Below are positions 33,168 through 42,216 of a DNA stretch of 55,771 bases, in pieces. The notes under the pieces are model-generated. The model saw nothing but the letters and a program-made list of their open reading frames with translations, was not told the origin of the DNA and made no database searches. A program made the position numbers and the translations under genes. How positions within the stretch are numbered: the stretch's first letter is position 1; each line of letters opens with the position of its first letter. Origin of the DNA: Prevotellaceae bacterium (GTDB lineage Bacteria; Bacteroidota; Bacteroidia; Bacteroidales; UBA932); the NCBI GenBank assembly GCA_031290935.1, contig JAISLK010000025.1, positions 1-55,771 of the forward strand. Reading direction: 5' to 3'.

Positions 33168-34562
33168 ATGCAGCAAAAACAACATACCTTAAACCAAGAA
33201 GTAACATTTTCGGGAAAAGGGTTGCATACCGGCGCGGAAGTAACTATGACCGTGTGTCCCGCCCCTGCCAATCATGGAATAAAATTCCAACGGACAGACC
33301 TTCCCCAGCAACCGGCGATTGACGCCAGCGCCGATTATGTATCGGCCACCGCGCGCGGGACTACATTAACGCATAACGACGTCCGTATTTGCACTATTGA
33401 GCATTTAATGGCCGGGTTCATGGGCATGGAAATCGACAATGCGCTGGTAAAAATCAATTCCGCCGAAGCCCCTGTGCTGGACGGCAGCGCCCGCCAATAT
33501 GTGGAAGCGTTTGCAAAAGCCGGATTGAAAGAACAGGACGAAAAACGGTTTATCTTTGAAATCCGCGAAAAATTTGTGTACCGCGACGAACAGAACAACA
33601 AGGAAATTGTGTTCCTGCCCGACCAGGATTTCAGTATCGACCTGATGATTGATTACAACTCGCAAGTGGTCGGCAACCAGTATGCGCGGTTGAATAAAAT
33701 AGAAGACTTTGCCACGCAGATAGCGCCGTGCCGCACGTTCGTATTTTTCCATGAATTGGAGCCGCTGTTTAAGAACAACCTTATCAAAGGCGGCGATATG
33801 GAAAACGCGATTGTGATTGTAGAAAAACAGGTGCCCCCGGAAGAGCTGATTCACATAGCCGAACTGTTCAACAAGCCAACAATAGCACGCGTTCCCGCCG
33901 GGTACCTGAATAACCTGGAATTGCGTTTCCCGAATGAAATTGCCCGCCACAAATTGCTTGACCTCATGGGCGACCTTGCCCTGATAGGGTTCCCAATAAA
34001 AGGGAAAATTATTGCCACCAAGCCGGGGCACCAAATCAATACGGAAGTGGCTAAAACATTACGTAAATTAGCGAAACGGGAAGCATTGAAACCCGTAGCG
34101 CCCCGCTATAACCCAAACGACGAACCGCTGATTGACATTAACGGCATCCGCAAATTATTGCCGCACCGCCCGCCGTTTTTGTTGGTGGATAAAATCCTGC
34201 AGCGCACCAATGAACACGTTGTCGGCATAAAAAACGTAACGATGAACGAGCCGTTCTTTGTCGGGCATTTCCCCGATGAACCGGTCATGCCGGGCGTGTT
34301 GGTGATTGAAGCGATGGCGCAGGTGGGCGGCATTTTAGCGCTCAGCGCCGTGGAAGACCCCGAAAACTATTCCACCTATTTTATAAAAATAGACAAAGTA
34401 AAATTCAAACGCAAAATTGTGCCCGGCGACACGCTCATATTTAAACTGGAACTCCTGGAACCTATCCGGCGCGGCATTGTGAATATGCTGGGGCAAGCCT
34501 TCGTTGGCGATACATTAGCTGCCGAAGGAGAATTGATGGCGCAAATTGTGCACAATAAATAA
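33168..34562 (+). CDS. lpxC/fabZ: Bifunctional LpxC deacetylase / FabZ dehydratase
   Basis: This fusion carries two enzymes. LpxC (about 1-300) is the zinc-dependent deacetylase committing UDP-3-O-acyl-GlcNAc to lipid A. Motifs are SGKGLHTGAEV, TIEHLMAG (zinc His), APVLDGSARQYVEAF and HKLLDLMGDLAL plus GHQINTEVAK for the remaining zinc and catalytic residues. FabZ (about 320-464) dehydrates beta-hydroxyacyl-ACP in fatty acid synthesis; motifs are LLPHRPPFLLVDKI, the catalytic His in FFVGHFPDEPVMPG and Glu in VLVIEAMAQVGG. Both domains appear intact. The fusion is characteristic of Bacteroidetes and couples supply of hydroxyacyl-ACP to lipid A synthesis. lpxA follows 33 bp downstream. lpxD, often just upstream in this phylum, is absent here. 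Confidence 0.97.
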   Translation: MQQKQHTLNQEVTFSGKGLHTGAEVTMTVCPAPANHGIKFQRTDLPQQPAIDASADYVSATARGTTLTHNDVRICTIEHLMAGFMGMEIDNALVKINSAEAPVLDGSARQYVEAFAKAGLKEQDEKRFIFEIREKFVYRDEQNNKEIVFLPDQDFSIDLMIDYNSQVVGNQYARLNKIEDFATQIAPCRTFVFFHELEPLFKNNLIKGGDMENAIVIVEKQVPPEELIHIAELFNKPTIARVPAGYLNNLELRFPNEIARHKLLDLMGDLALIGFPIKGKIIATKPGHQINTEVAKTLRKLAKREALKPVAPRYNPNDEPLIDINGIRKLLPHRPPFLLVDKILQRTNEHVVGIKNVTMNEPFFVGHFPDEPVMPGVLVIEAMAQVGGILALSAVEDPENYSTYFIKIDKVKFKRKIVPGDTLIFKLELLEPIRRGIVNMLGQAFVGDTLAAEGELMAQIVHNK

Positions 34563-34595
34563 CGCCCCCCTTACCCCTTTTACCCTTTTGCTACT

Positions 34596-35390
34596 ATGAC
34601 TTTAAATCAAATCCACCCCCACGCCAGGCTGGGGAAAAATGTAACGGTAGAAGCATTTACCACCATTGCCGGCCAGGTAGAAATCGGCGATAATTCCTGG
34701 ATTGGGCCGAATGTAACGATAATGGACTATGTGAAAATCGGCAAAAACTGCCAGGTATTTCCCGGCGCGGTTATCGGCGCGGCGCCGCAAGACCTGAAAT
34801 TCCAGGGCGAAGTAACGTATGTAGAAATCGGAGACAACACGATTATCCGCGAATGCGCTACCGTCAACCGCGGCACAAAAGCCAGCAACAAGGGAATAAC
34901 GCGCATCGGGAACGACACCCTCGTCATGTCGTATGTACACATTGCCCACGATTGCGTAGTGGGCAATAATGTAGTACTGGTAAGTTATGTCGGCATTGCC
35001 GGCGAAACAACCGTCGAAGACTGGGCTATTATCGGCGGCAATTCTTCCGCCCATCAATTTACCCGTATCGGCGCCCATTCCATGCTTTCCGGCGGCTCGC
35101 TGGTAGGCAAGGACGTGCCGCCTTATATTTTAGCGGGGCACCGCCCGCTGGCTTTCGGCGGCATAAATATTATCGGCTTGCGGCGGCGGGGATTCAGCAA
35201 TGAACAAATCCAGGAAATCAGCAATATTTATAAAGTCATTTACGGCGGCGGGCTGAACATTTCCGATGCGTGTATGAAAATTGAAGACACGTTTGCCGTT
35301 TCGCCCGAACGCGATACGATTTTACATTTCATCCGCTCGTCCAAGCGCGGCATCATCAAAAGCACCCTGACGGGCGGGCTGGACGAATAA
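34596..35390 (+). CDS. lpxA: UDP-N-acetylglucosamine acyltransferase LpxA
   Basis: LpxA transfers a 3-hydroxyacyl chain from ACP to the 3-OH of UDP-GlcNAc, the first step of lipid A synthesis, in the cytosol. The 264-residue protein is a left-handed beta-helix of hexapeptide repeats from about 5 to 185 (IGDNSWIGPNVTI, VEIGDNTIIRECATVNRGT). The catalytic His lies in SYVHIAHDCVVG near residue 124; the C-terminal helical part (LRRRGFSNEQIQEI) is typical. It is co-directional with lpxC/fabZ, 33 bp apart. A tandem palindrome array starts 81 bp after its stop. Confidence 0.97.
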   Translation: MTLNQIHPHARLGKNVTVEAFTTIAGQVEIGDNSWIGPNVTIMDYVKIGKNCQVFPGAVIGAAPQDLKFQGEVTYVEIGDNTIIRECATVNRGTKASNKGITRIGNDTLVMSYVHIAHDCVVGNNVVLVSYVGIAGETTVEDWAIIGGNSSAHQFTRIGAHSMLSGGSLVGKDVPPYILAGHRPLAFGGINIIGLRRRGFSNEQIQEISNIYKVIYGGGLNISDACMKIEDTFAVSPERDTILHFIRSSKRGIIKSTLTGGLDE

Positions 35391-35470
35391 TATCCCTGTT
35401 TTAATTCATAACTCCTTCCCGAGAGGGGCTCGAGGTGATGACATGACGTTGCCGCAAACTCCGGTGCGTT

Positions 35471-35732
35471 TTCCCAACGTTGGGAAAACGTGAAAAAGTC
35501 TTTTTTATACTTTCCCAATGTTGGGAAAACGCGAAAAAGTCTTTTTTATACTTTCCCAACATTGGGAAAACGCGAAAAAGTCTTTTTTATACTTTCCCAA
35601 CGTTGGGAAAACGCGAAAAAGTCTTTTTTATACTTTCCCAACGTTGGGAAAACGCGAAAAAGTCTTTTTTATACTTTCCCAACATTGGGAAAACGCGAAA
35701 AAGTCTTTTTTACACTTTCCCAGCGTTGGGAA
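35471..35732. repeat. 41-bp tandem array of palindromes (7 palindromes, 6 full units)
   Basis: The palindrome TTCCCAA-NN-TTGGGAA starts at 35471, 35512, 35553, 35594, 35635, 35676 and 35717, exactly 41 bp apart. Between them lies AACGCGAAAAAGTCTTTTTT, itself containing the dyad AAAAAG/CTTTTT. The centre NN is CG, TG, CA, CG, CG, CA, CG. The last copy has one arm change (CCCAG). The array fills the gap between convergent lpxA and the GSCFA gene. Because 41 is not a multiple of 3 and the unit lacks stops, all three plus frames stay open; these frames are not genes. Possible roles are bidirectional termination, DNA-binding sites or chromosome organisation. Confidence 0.95.
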
Positions 35733-35758
35733 AGCGCCTCCCCTGCCTCCTGCCTCTT

Positions 35759-36703
35759 TCAACTTTCAACTATCGGAATAAACGGGTACCGCGCCGAGAA
35801 GTCTTGTATCTTTTGATGTAAATCCGTTAAGAATTTCCGGTGTGCGGTGGTATTTTCATGCAGCGGGCGGTGCTGTTGCGCGGCGATGATTTTTTCCGCT
35901 TCGTGCATGATTGTTGTTGTTTCGCCGTCCAGCGCCGCCTCCGAAAAGCGTTGCCAAATATAGTCCACCGCCTGCGCGGAAGGATGCAGCATATCCGCGT
36001 CATAAAAGCGGTAATCGCGCAACTCGTCCATCATAATTTCATAAGCGGGAAAGTACCGGACATTTGGGAACTGTTGCTGTAACTGCTCGATGGCAAGCAA
36101 GAGGTGGGCTTTGCTCAACTGGTTTCCATGTGCGCCGTCTTTCCAGTGGCGCACGGGGCTTACCGTGAGAACCCATGTACGCGCAGGTTCGGCGGCGATT
36201 TCCTTCGCGAGCAGCCTCGCCGTTTCCTCCGCCGGAGAGAAGCTGCGCTCAAAATCCGTTGCCGGGAATTTATGGCAGTTAGCGACGATTGTATTTTTTT
36301 CTTTATGCCGGTAAGCCCACGACGTACCCAGGCTCGCCACTACGAAAGACGCATGGAGAAAAGCGTCCTGCCCCGCCCGCAAAGCGTCGTTTGCCTGCTG
36401 CAAAAAAACCGCAGCGTCGGGATGCGAAAAACTGCTATGGTGAGAAAACGTTGTCCACAGCCCGTTGCAGCAAACCAGTTCTTTTTTTTCAAACGGCTTC
36501 CCGCTGCGCAGCCGCTGCAACGCCTGCACAACCGACTGCGGATTATACGCTGCGCCGAATGGATTTATTGTTACGGGGAATTTGCGTTGCCGCATGGCCT
36601 CGCCCATGTTGGAAGCAAAGCAGGAACCGATGAACAGTACCGGCGTGCGGTAAGTTATCCGCTGCGGGAATGCGGGAATCGTTATAAGGGTTTGCCAGAG
36701 CAT
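35759..36703 (-). CDS. GSCFA-domain protein (SGNH-hydrolase-like)
   Basis: The 314-residue protein carries the family-naming motif FIGSCFASNMGEAM near residue 25, followed by INPFGAAYNP. Later segments are FVVASLGTSWAY and VLTVSPVRHWKDG near 185-200, and the C-terminal DMLHPSAQAVDYIW, where the D-x-x-H of an SGNH/GDSL-type esterase would sit. GSCFA proteins are usually thought to act on acylated or acetylated glycans, but no substrate is known. No signal peptide is seen. The start overlaps the end of queG by 22 bp. Its stop lies just past the 41-bp array. Confidence 0.88.
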   Translation of the reverse strand: MLWQTLITIPAFPQRITYRTPVLFIGSCFASNMGEAMRQRKFPVTINPFGAAYNPQSVVQALQRLRSGKPFEKKELVCCNGLWTTFSHHSSFSHPDAAVFLQQANDALRAGQDAFLHASFVVASLGTSWAYRHKEKNTIVANCHKFPATDFERSFSPAEETARLLAKEIAAEPARTWVLTVSPVRHWKDGAHGNQLSKAHLLLAIEQLQQQFPNVRYFPAYEIMMDELRDYRFYDADMLHPSAQAVDYIWQRFSEAALDGETTTIMHEAEKIIAAQQHRPLHENTTAHRKFLTDLHQKIQDFSARYPFIPIVES

Positions 36704-37593
36704 GCGTTCAAATTGGCTTTCAGTTTTGCAAAGCCGGCACCTTGCAGCGCCGACTTTGCAAAGATAGTATTAAAAACCGGTTCATCCAGGTTGTACCAGT
36801 CGCCGGCGGTGAAGTTGACTGTTTCGGGAATCGTCCAATTGTCCATCCTGTGCGGCGGCGCTTTTTCATTCCATGGACACGCCAGCTGGCAATAATCACA
36901 GCCGAAGCAATAATTTTCCAGGGGCACGCCGGTTTCGCCTTTACGTTTATTGTGGTACGAAATACAGCGGTGGGCATTCAGCAGGTAGGGCTGTAAAGCC
37001 TTTCCGGGGCAGGCGTCTATGCACCGCGTACATTTCCCGCAACGGTTTTTTTCCTGCCGCGTATTATATTCCAGCGCGGCATCCAGCGCCAGCGTGGCGA
37101 TAAACGTAAACGAACCCAAGGCAGGAGAAATCAACAGATTGTTTTTCCCTATCCAGCCCAATCCGGCGCGGACAGCCCACGCTCTCTCCAAAACCGGCGC
37201 CGCATCTACAAATCCGCGTATGGAAATTTCCGGCGCAACGGTTTTCACCGCCGCTATCACCGCCGTCAATTTATCCCGAATGAAATGATGGTAATCCACG
37301 CCGTAGGCATAGCAAGCGATTTGAGGGGCGGTTGCCGGCTGCCGTTGCGGCGGTTTGTAATTCAACAGCGCGACAACTACCGATTGCGCATTTTCGACTA
37401 ACAGCGCAGGGTTGGAACGCTTCTCTATATTCCGCGCCATATAAGCCATTCCGGCATGATACCCGGCCGACAGCCAGCTGTTCAGATGCGCCCGTTCTGT
37501 TTCCAGCGCTGCCGCCGCCGCGGCGCCGCAAGCGTCAAAGCCCGCTTCGGCCACAGCGTTTTTTATGAATTGCGTGAGCGCCGGTTTATCCAT
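36682..37593 (-). CDS. queG: Epoxyqueuosine reductase QueG
   Basis: QueG reduces epoxyqueuosine to queuosine at tRNA position 34, the last step of queuosine synthesis, using cobalamin and two [4Fe-4S] clusters. The 303-residue protein is on the short side but complete in the core: RAWAVRAGLGWIGKNNLLI near 145-165 and two ferredoxin-like Cys sets, CGKCTRCIDACPGKAL and CFGCDYCQLACPW. A trailing WNEKAPPH is also typical. It overlaps the phosphodiester glycosidase gene at its start (31 bp) and the GSCFA gene at its end, so the three are likely co-expressed. Confidence 0.95.
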   Translation of the reverse strand: MDKPALTQFIKNAVAEAGFDACGAAAAAALETERAHLNSWLSAGYHAGMAYMARNIEKRSNPALLVENAQSVVVALLNYKPPQRQPATAPQIACYAYGVDYHHFIRDKLTAVIAAVKTVAPEISIRGFVDAAPVLERAWAVRAGLGWIGKNNLLISPALGSFTFIATLALDAALEYNTRQEKNRCGKCTRCIDACPGKALQPYLLNAHRCISYHNKRKGETGVPLENYCFGCDYCQLACPWNEKAPPHRMDNWTIPETVNFTAGDWYNLDEPVFNTIFAKSALQGAGFAKLKANLNACSGKPL

Positions 37594-38435
37594 TTTACAT
37601 AAATGATATTGGCTACCCGGCGTTCGCCGTAGTGGTCGAACAATTTATTATCGCTGGGATAATTTACTATTCCGTTTTCGTTTTCGCCGCGCACGTACAT
37701 CGTAGAAGAACCGCCGCCGTCAAAATTCATAGCGTCGCGGCAATCCAGGGCGCCGGACAGTAGATAAAGTTCGGCGATGCTCATTCCTGCGGCGCGGGCG
37801 TTCCTGCCGTCCACCACCACAAGCAAAACGGCGCCATTGCTTTTTGTGGCAACAAATGTACGCGGGTGGCGGTTTTTATTAAAAGCATTTTCCTGCAGTC
37901 GCGCAGGCTGCCCGTCTTTCATAATCAGCGGGCCGGCGACCAGCACATTTTTACTGTCGATCGAGTGTTCCCATCCGGCGTTGGCCGTGTCGCGCGCGAG
38001 TATGCGCACGGCGGATGCGTCAATAGCCAGCGCCGCATTATTGCGGGAAGTTTGTTTTGCCGGTTCATGCAGCACGACCCCGTTCACGCGCACAAAGTCT
38101 ACCGACCCGCCGTTTTTCATGTCAAAGAAAGATGCATTGACGCCGGCGACGGCATCCGCCCGTTTGCATAAATCGCTTGTGCCGATAAGCGTATCGCTCA
38201 CGTCGTAGATGCCGAGGCGCACCGTGTCGTTGGGAATAATTTCCAGGATACTGATGCTTTGCTGCGCGTCAAAAAGGCGGAGTTGCGCCTGGCGCAAGGT
38301 GATATTTCCGGCGATTTCTTTTGTTTGCCACGAAGCCTCCGCAAGGGTTTTTGCTACTTCGGCCACGGACGGTTGCGCAAATGCCTGCACGGCGGCAAGT
38401 ATCCAAACAATACTGAGCAGGGATGTTTTTTTCAT
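37563..38435 (-). CDS. Secreted phosphodiester glycosidase (NAGPA-like domain)
   Basis: The 290-residue protein has a signal peptide (MKKTSLLSIVWILAAVQAFA) and a phosphodiester glycosidase domain of the NAGPA family. Supporting segments are VAGVNASFFDMKNGG, FVATKSNGAVLLVVVDGR and the characteristic DAMNFDGGGSSTMYV near residue 245. The animal homolog uncovers mannose-6-phosphate by removing GlcNAc; bacterial relatives act on envelope or exopolysaccharide phosphodiesters. It should be periplasmic. The 3' end overlaps the start of queG by 31 bp. Confidence 0.9.
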   Translation of the reverse strand: MKKTSLLSIVWILAAVQAFAQPSVAEVAKTLAEASWQTKEIAGNITLRQAQLRLFDAQQSISILEIIPNDTVRLGIYDVSDTLIGTSDLCKRADAVAGVNASFFDMKNGGSVDFVRVNGVVLHEPAKQTSRNNAALAIDASAVRILARDTANAGWEHSIDSKNVLVAGPLIMKDGQPARLQENAFNKNRHPRTFVATKSNGAVLLVVVDGRNARAAGMSIAELYLLSGALDCRDAMNFDGGGSSTMYVRGENENGIVNYPSDNKLFDHYGERRVANIIYVKWINRRSRNS

Positions 38436-38508
38436 ACGGCGATGTTTTTATTCGTAATGATTTTATTGTTGCAGGGAAGCAATCCCGTTTAACTTTTAGT
38501 TTTTAACG

Positions 38509-39051
38509 CTACACAGCTTTTAAGTCGAAATACATGATACGCGTGTCGTCGTTGACATCCTGTTCGGTGAGGAATTTAAAATCATTCTTTTGGTAAAACG
38601 GCAGGGCGTCCCGGTAAGCGTCCACCATAAGGAAACGGCAACCGGCACGCTGTTGCTCGTTAATATACATATTTTGGCCCGTTAAAAGCATGAGGCTTCC
38701 GATACCCATACCCGTATATTTCTTTGCCACTGCTAAACGTCCGATTTTTACAGCCGGATAACTTCTGCGGCGTTTATCATTAGGAATAGCACGGTTTATT
38801 TTGTTCCATCCGGGCTTCTCGCCTTCGTTCTTAATCAGGCTATCGTTCGAAAGGGAAAAATAGGCTATTGTTTCGTCGTCGGTTTGATACATATACGTTA
38901 TAGCAAGCAAGGACTTCAAATAATTCTTTGCGTCATTCAGCAAAAAATTATTCAAGTCCTCATCTTCGCTTTCGAATGGTGGCGTTATCATATCCTCTTC
39001 TAAACGTACTAACCGGATATTTGCCGGTATGGATGATACTTTTATGCTCAT
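38509..39051 (-). CDS. GNAT-family N-acetyltransferase, possible toxin of a TA-like pair
   Basis: The 180-residue protein is a GNAT acyl-CoA transferase. The acetyl-CoA loop is VAKKYTGMGIGSLML near 110-125, after the strand VKIGRLAV. The N-terminal FESEDEDLNNFLLNDAKNYL matches TacT/AtaT-like acetyltransferase toxins, which block translation by acetylating aminoacyl-tRNA. I chose the ATG at 39049-39051 because it overlaps the stop of the upstream small gene in an ATGA; a start further up would sit inside that gene. The pairing with a small upstream protein suggests a toxin-antitoxin module, but the partner is not the usual DUF1778 antitoxin. A housekeeping acetyltransferase remains possible. 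Confidence 0.85.
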   Translation of the reverse strand: MSIKVSSIPANIRLVRLEEDMITPPFESEDEDLNNFLLNDAKNYLKSLLAITYMYQTDDETIAYFSLSNDSLIKNEGEKPGWNKINRAIPNDKRRRSYPAVKIGRLAVAKKYTGMGIGSLMLLTGQNMYINEQQRAGCRFLMVDAYRDALPFYQKNDFKFLTEQDVNDDTRIMYFDLKAV

Positions 39052-39209
39052 GGCATGGGAAATGTCGCTATGCTTTTTGACCATTCGTACGCTTTCTTCA
39101 TTTTTTCACGTTTTTCCCTGGATATGGGAATAACGTTTTCCATTGCTTCGGTGAGCCTTTGGGCGTCTTTACCCCAGATAATCGGGGTGTCTTTAATTGG
39201 GCGTGCCAT
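39048..39209 (-). CDS. Small protein coupled to the GNAT gene (possible antitoxin, 53 aa)
   Basis: A 53-residue protein beginning MARPIKDTPIIWGKDAQRL and ending YEWSKSIATFPMP. The longer frame upstream of this Met has no coding character and would run into valS, so I start at the ATG at 39207-39209. It is charged and helical, with no known DNA-binding motif that I can name. Its stop overlaps the GNAT start in ATGA, and a -7 TACCTTTG (39237-39244) lies 28 bp upstream. That order, small protein first then GNAT, fits a toxin-antitoxin operon. Similar MARPIK proteins occur beside GNAT genes in Bacteroidetes to my recollection. Confidence 0.7.
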   Translation of the reverse strand: MARPIKDTPIIWGKDAQRLTEAMENVIPISREKREKMKKAYEWSKSIATFPMP

Positions 39210-39236
39210 AATTGCATTAAGGTTAATGTTCGGTAA

Positions 39237-39244
39237 CAAAGGTA
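39237..39244 (-). promoter_or_regulatory. -7 element ahead of the small-protein/GNAT pair
   Basis: TACCTTTG on the minus strand, 28 bp before the ATG at 39209, in the gap after valS. The -33 region has only a partial match, as would suit an autoregulated promoter. Confidence 0.4.
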
Positions 39245-39288
39245 TAAAATATATTTGAAAGGGAAAAGCGCACTGCTGCCGGCTGCGA

Positions 39289-41922
39289 CTAACCACCCAG
39301 CGCCGCCAACTGTTCTTCTATCGCTTTGATGCGCGCTTCGCCGTCAGACAGTTTTTTGCGTTCGAGGGCTACGACCGGCTCGGGGGCATGCTGCACAAAC
39401 TTTTCGTTGCGCAGTTTTTGCTGGACGGACGCTACGAATTTTTGCTGGTACGCCAAGTCTTCCCGGAGTTTTTTTGTTTCTTCTTCTACGTTCAGCAAAG
39501 CGCCGAGCGGTATGAAAAATTCGGCGGCGCCGGTCAGGAACGAATGGCCGTTCTGCCCTTCCGGCTGCCTGCCGGGGTGGATGGCGCTCAGGTGGGCTAT
39601 TTTTTGCAGCACGGGGAAGAGGTTTTCGTCGAATGCGCCTTTTACGTACAGTTCCAGGGGTTCCCTCGGCGCAATGTTCTTGCTTTGGCGCAGGGTGCGG
39701 ATGGCGGTAACGGTATTTTTCAGCTGTTCAAAATGCGCCAGGCAGGTTTCGTCAAATTCGTTGGCATAGGGCTGGAGCGCTATCATCAGGCTTTCGCCGG
39801 GCTGGCGTTCGGCCAGGCGCTGCCAGATTTCTTCGGTAATAAACGGCATGAACGGATGCAACACCCGCAACAATCGGTCGAAAAACAGCAGCGTGGCGTC
39901 GAGCGTAGCGTTATCCATGCCTCCTTTCGGCTTGATTATTTCCAGGTACCACGCGCAAAAATCGTCCCAGAACAGTTTGTAGATTTTCATCAACGCTTCG
40001 GACAGGCGGTATTTGTCAAAGTCGTCGTTGATTTCTACCAGCGCTTTGCGGAAAGCGTGGCGGAACCATTCCACCGCCTGTGCGGAAGCCGCCGGCTGTA
40101 CGGCGTTTTCGTCGGGTTGCCATCCTTTGACTAAACGGAATGCGTTCCAGATTTTGTTGCAAAAATTGCGTCCTTGTTCGCACAATGCTTCGTCAAACGG
40201 CAAGTCATTCCCGGCGGGGGAAGTGAGCAGCATGCCCATGCGCACGCCGTCGGCGCCGTACCGGTTCATCAGCGCTACCGGGTCGGGCGAGTTGCCGAGG
40301 CTTTTTGACATTTTCCGTCCAAGGCGGTCGCGCACGATGCCCGTCAAGTAAACATTCCTGAACGGATAGCCGCCCGCCCATTCGTAGCCGGCGATAATCA
40401 TCCGCGCCACCCAGAAGAACAGTATCTCCGGCGCAGTAACCAAATCCGACGTGGGGTAATAGTACTGCAAATCGCGGTTCGGATCTACCTCCTCGCCGCT
40501 GCCCGGCACGGCGGGGTCAAATACGGAAACCGGCCACAGCCACGACGAGAACCATGTGTCGAGGCAATCGTTGTCTTGCTGCAGGCTGTCGGCCGTGAGC
40601 GATTTGTTTTTCGTTTTCTCGCGCGCCAGCTGCAATGCCTGTGCTTCATTTTCGGCTACGACGAAACTGCCGTCGGGCAGGTACCATGCCGGAATACGGT
40701 GCCCCCACCACAATTGCCGCGAAATACACCAGTCTTTGATGTTCTCCATCCAGTGGCGATATGTATTCCTGAACTTTGGCGGATACAGCTGCACATCGCC
40801 ATTCTCTACGGCGGCAAGTGCCGGCGCCGCCAGCTCCGCCATCCTTACAAACCACTGCGTGGAAAGTTTCGGCTCTATCGACACATCGGTGCGTTCGGAA
40901 TAGCCTACCTTGTGCGTATAATCTTCTACTTTTTCCAGCAACCCTGCCGCCGCCAGATCCTTTTCCACCTGCCGGCGGGCGGCGAAACGGTCTTGCCCGG
41001 CATACGCCTGCGCGCGCTCATTCAGCGTGCCGTTGTCGTTAAAAATATCAATCACTTCCAGCCGGTGTTTTTCGCCGAGCAGGTAGTCGTTAATATCATG
41101 CGCCGGCGTTACTTTCAGGCAGCCCGTGCCGAACTCCCTGTCCACATATTCATCTTCTATCACCGGGATTTCGCGGCCAATGAGCGGTACGATGACGGTC
41201 TTTCCTTTGAGGTGGGCGGTTTTCGGGTTACCGGGATGAATGGCTATCGCCGTATCGCCCATAATCGTTTCCGGGCGCGTGGTAGCCACAACCGCTACCC
41301 CCCCGGATTTTACCGCATACCTTATATAATAGAGTTTCCCCTGCTGCTCTTTATAAATAACCTCTTCGTCGCTCACGGCGGTGAGGGCTTGCGGGTCCCA
41401 GTTCACCATCCGCACGCCCCGGTATATTTTCCCCTTGCGGTACAAGTCAACAAACACGCGGATGACGCTGCGGGAATACCCTTCGTTCATCGTGAAACCA
41501 GTGCGTTCCCAGTCGCACGAAGCGCCGAGTTTTTTCAGCTGTTCCAGGATAATGCCGCCATGTTTGCGCGTCCATTCCCACGCATGTTCAACAAACTGCT
41601 CGCGCGTCAAATCCTGTTTCCGGATACCTTCGGCGGCCAGTTTCGCGACCACTTTGGCTTCGGTAGCAATCGAGGCATGGTCGGTTCCCGGCACCCAGCA
41701 GGCGTTTTTGCCCTGCATCCGCGCCCGCCGCACCAGCACATCCTGGATGGTATTGTTCAGCATGTGCCCCATGTGCAGCACGCCCGTTACATTCGGCGGC
41801 GGGATGACAACCGTATAGGGTTCGCGGTCGTCGGGTTCGGAATGAAAAAACCCGTGATCCATCCACCAGGCATACCATTTGCTTTCTACTTCAGCGGGAT
41901 TATATTTTGCAGGCGTTTCCAT
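39289..41922 (-). CDS. valS: Valyl-tRNA synthetase
   Basis: ValS charges tRNA-Val in the cytosol and edits mischarged threonine. The 877-residue protein is of normal length. The class I HIGH motif appears as [14 protein letters not shown] near residue 45; the editing domain spans about 190-340 ([17 protein letters not shown]); KMSKS appears in [16 protein letters not shown] near 535. The anticodon-binding domain follows, and the C-terminal 65 residues form the usual ValS coiled coil ([15 protein letters not shown]). It appears monocistronic, with a -7 box at 41950-41957. Confidence 0.98.
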   Translation of the reverse strand: METPAKYNPAEVESKWYAWWMDHGFFHSEPDDREPYTVVIPPPNVTGVLHMGHMLNNTIQDVLVRRARMQGKNACWVPGTDHASIATEAKVVAKLAAEGIRKQDLTREQFVEHAWEWTRKHGGIILEQLKKLGASCDWERTGFTMNEGYSRSVIRVFVDLYRKGKIYRGVRMVNWDPQALTAVSDEEVIYKEQQGKLYYIRYAVKSGGVAVVATTRPETIMGDTAIAIHPGNPKTAHLKGKTVIVPLIGREIPVIEDEYVDREFGTGCLKVTPAHDINDYLLGEKHRLEVIDIFNDNGTLNERAQAYAGQDRFAARRQVEKDLAAAGLLEKVEDYTHKVGYSERTDVSIEPKLSTQWFVRMAELAAPALAAVENGDVQLYPPKFRNTYRHWMENIKDWCISRQLWWGHRIPAWYLPDGSFVVAENEAQALQLAREKTKNKSLTADSLQQDNDCLDTWFSSWLWPVSVFDPAVPGSGEEVDPNRDLQYYYPTSDLVTAPEILFFWVARMIIAGYEWAGGYPFRNVYLTGIVRDRLGRKMSKSLGNSPDPVALMNRYGADGVRMGMLLTSPAGNDLPFDEALCEQGRNFCNKIWNAFRLVKGWQPDENAVQPAASAQAVEWFRHAFRKALVEINDDFDKYRLSEALMKIYKLFWDDFCAWYLEIIKPKGGMDNATLDATLLFFDRLLRVLHPFMPFITEEIWQRLAERQPGESLMIALQPYANEFDETCLAHFEQLKNTVTAIRTLRQSKNIAPREPLELYVKGAFDENLFPVLQKIAHLSAIHPGRQPEGQNGHSFLTGAAEFFIPLGALLNVEEETKKLREDLAYQQKFVASVQQKLRNEKFVQHAPEPVVALERKKLSDGEARIKAIEEQLAALGG

Positions 41923-41949
41923 AGTTTGTATATATAAAAATCAAGGGTG

Positions 41950-41957
41950 CAAAGATA
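41950..41957 (-). promoter_or_regulatory. -7 element ahead of valS
   Basis: TATCTTTG on the minus strand, 28 bp before the valS start. No clear -33 TTG is visible. Just upstream lies a 26-nt sequence (41968-41993) similar to one upstream of the YfhO gene. Confidence 0.4.
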
Positions 41958-42005
41958 CGATTTTTTTTGATGTGCTAGCGGGATGATTTGGGCGGCGCCC
42001 GTCCA

Positions 42006-42063
42006 GTCGGCTCCCGATTGTTCAAAATCCGGACGATTTCCGTTCAATCGGCTCCCGATTGCT
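42006..42063. repeat. Short direct repeat spaced 42 bp in the valS-serC gap
   Basis: TCGGCTCCCGATTG occurs at 42007-42020 and again at 42049-42062, with CA flanks also partly kept. The rest of this divergent gap (41923-42216) holds the valS and serC promoter elements and no recognisable gene. Confidence 0.7.
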
Positions 42064-42147
42064 CATCATTCACCGTTCATTATTTTCCGGCGTTAGCCAA
42101 CACGCAGTGCTTAACGCGCAGTTCTTAAGTTTCAACTTTCTTTTCTC

Positions 42148-42178
42148 TTGCGGTTATGGGAAATTGTTTGTATTTTTG
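42148..42178 (+). promoter_or_regulatory. serC operon promoter
   Basis: TTG (42148-42150), a 20-nt spacer and TATTTTTG (42171-42178). Transcription would begin near 42185, which rules out any start codon upstream and supports the ATG at 42217, giving a leader of about 32 nt. Confidence 0.7.
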
Positions 42179-42216
42179 CATGCAAGTTGAAAAAAAAACT
42201 AACCATATATTATAGC

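Noticed and set aside
35480..35821. Three overlapping plus-strand frames of 87-113 codons in the 41-bp array
   Set aside because: All three frames are open only because the repeat lacks stops and its period is not a multiple of 3. The peptides are repeats of the same DNA.
38509..39084. An upstream start for the GNAT gene (39084)
   Set aside because: It lies within the small upstream gene. The ATGA overlap at 39048-39051 is the better start.
40576..41937. A 453-codon open frame antisense to valS
   Set aside because: It lies fully opposite a well-conserved valS. Its residue content (His, Arg, Phe rich) is typical of antisense translation.
42148..42216. A 23-residue N-terminal extension of SerC
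   Set aside because: The promoter with its -7 box at 42171-42178 lies inside it, and SerC homologs start at MKTAHNF-like sequence.
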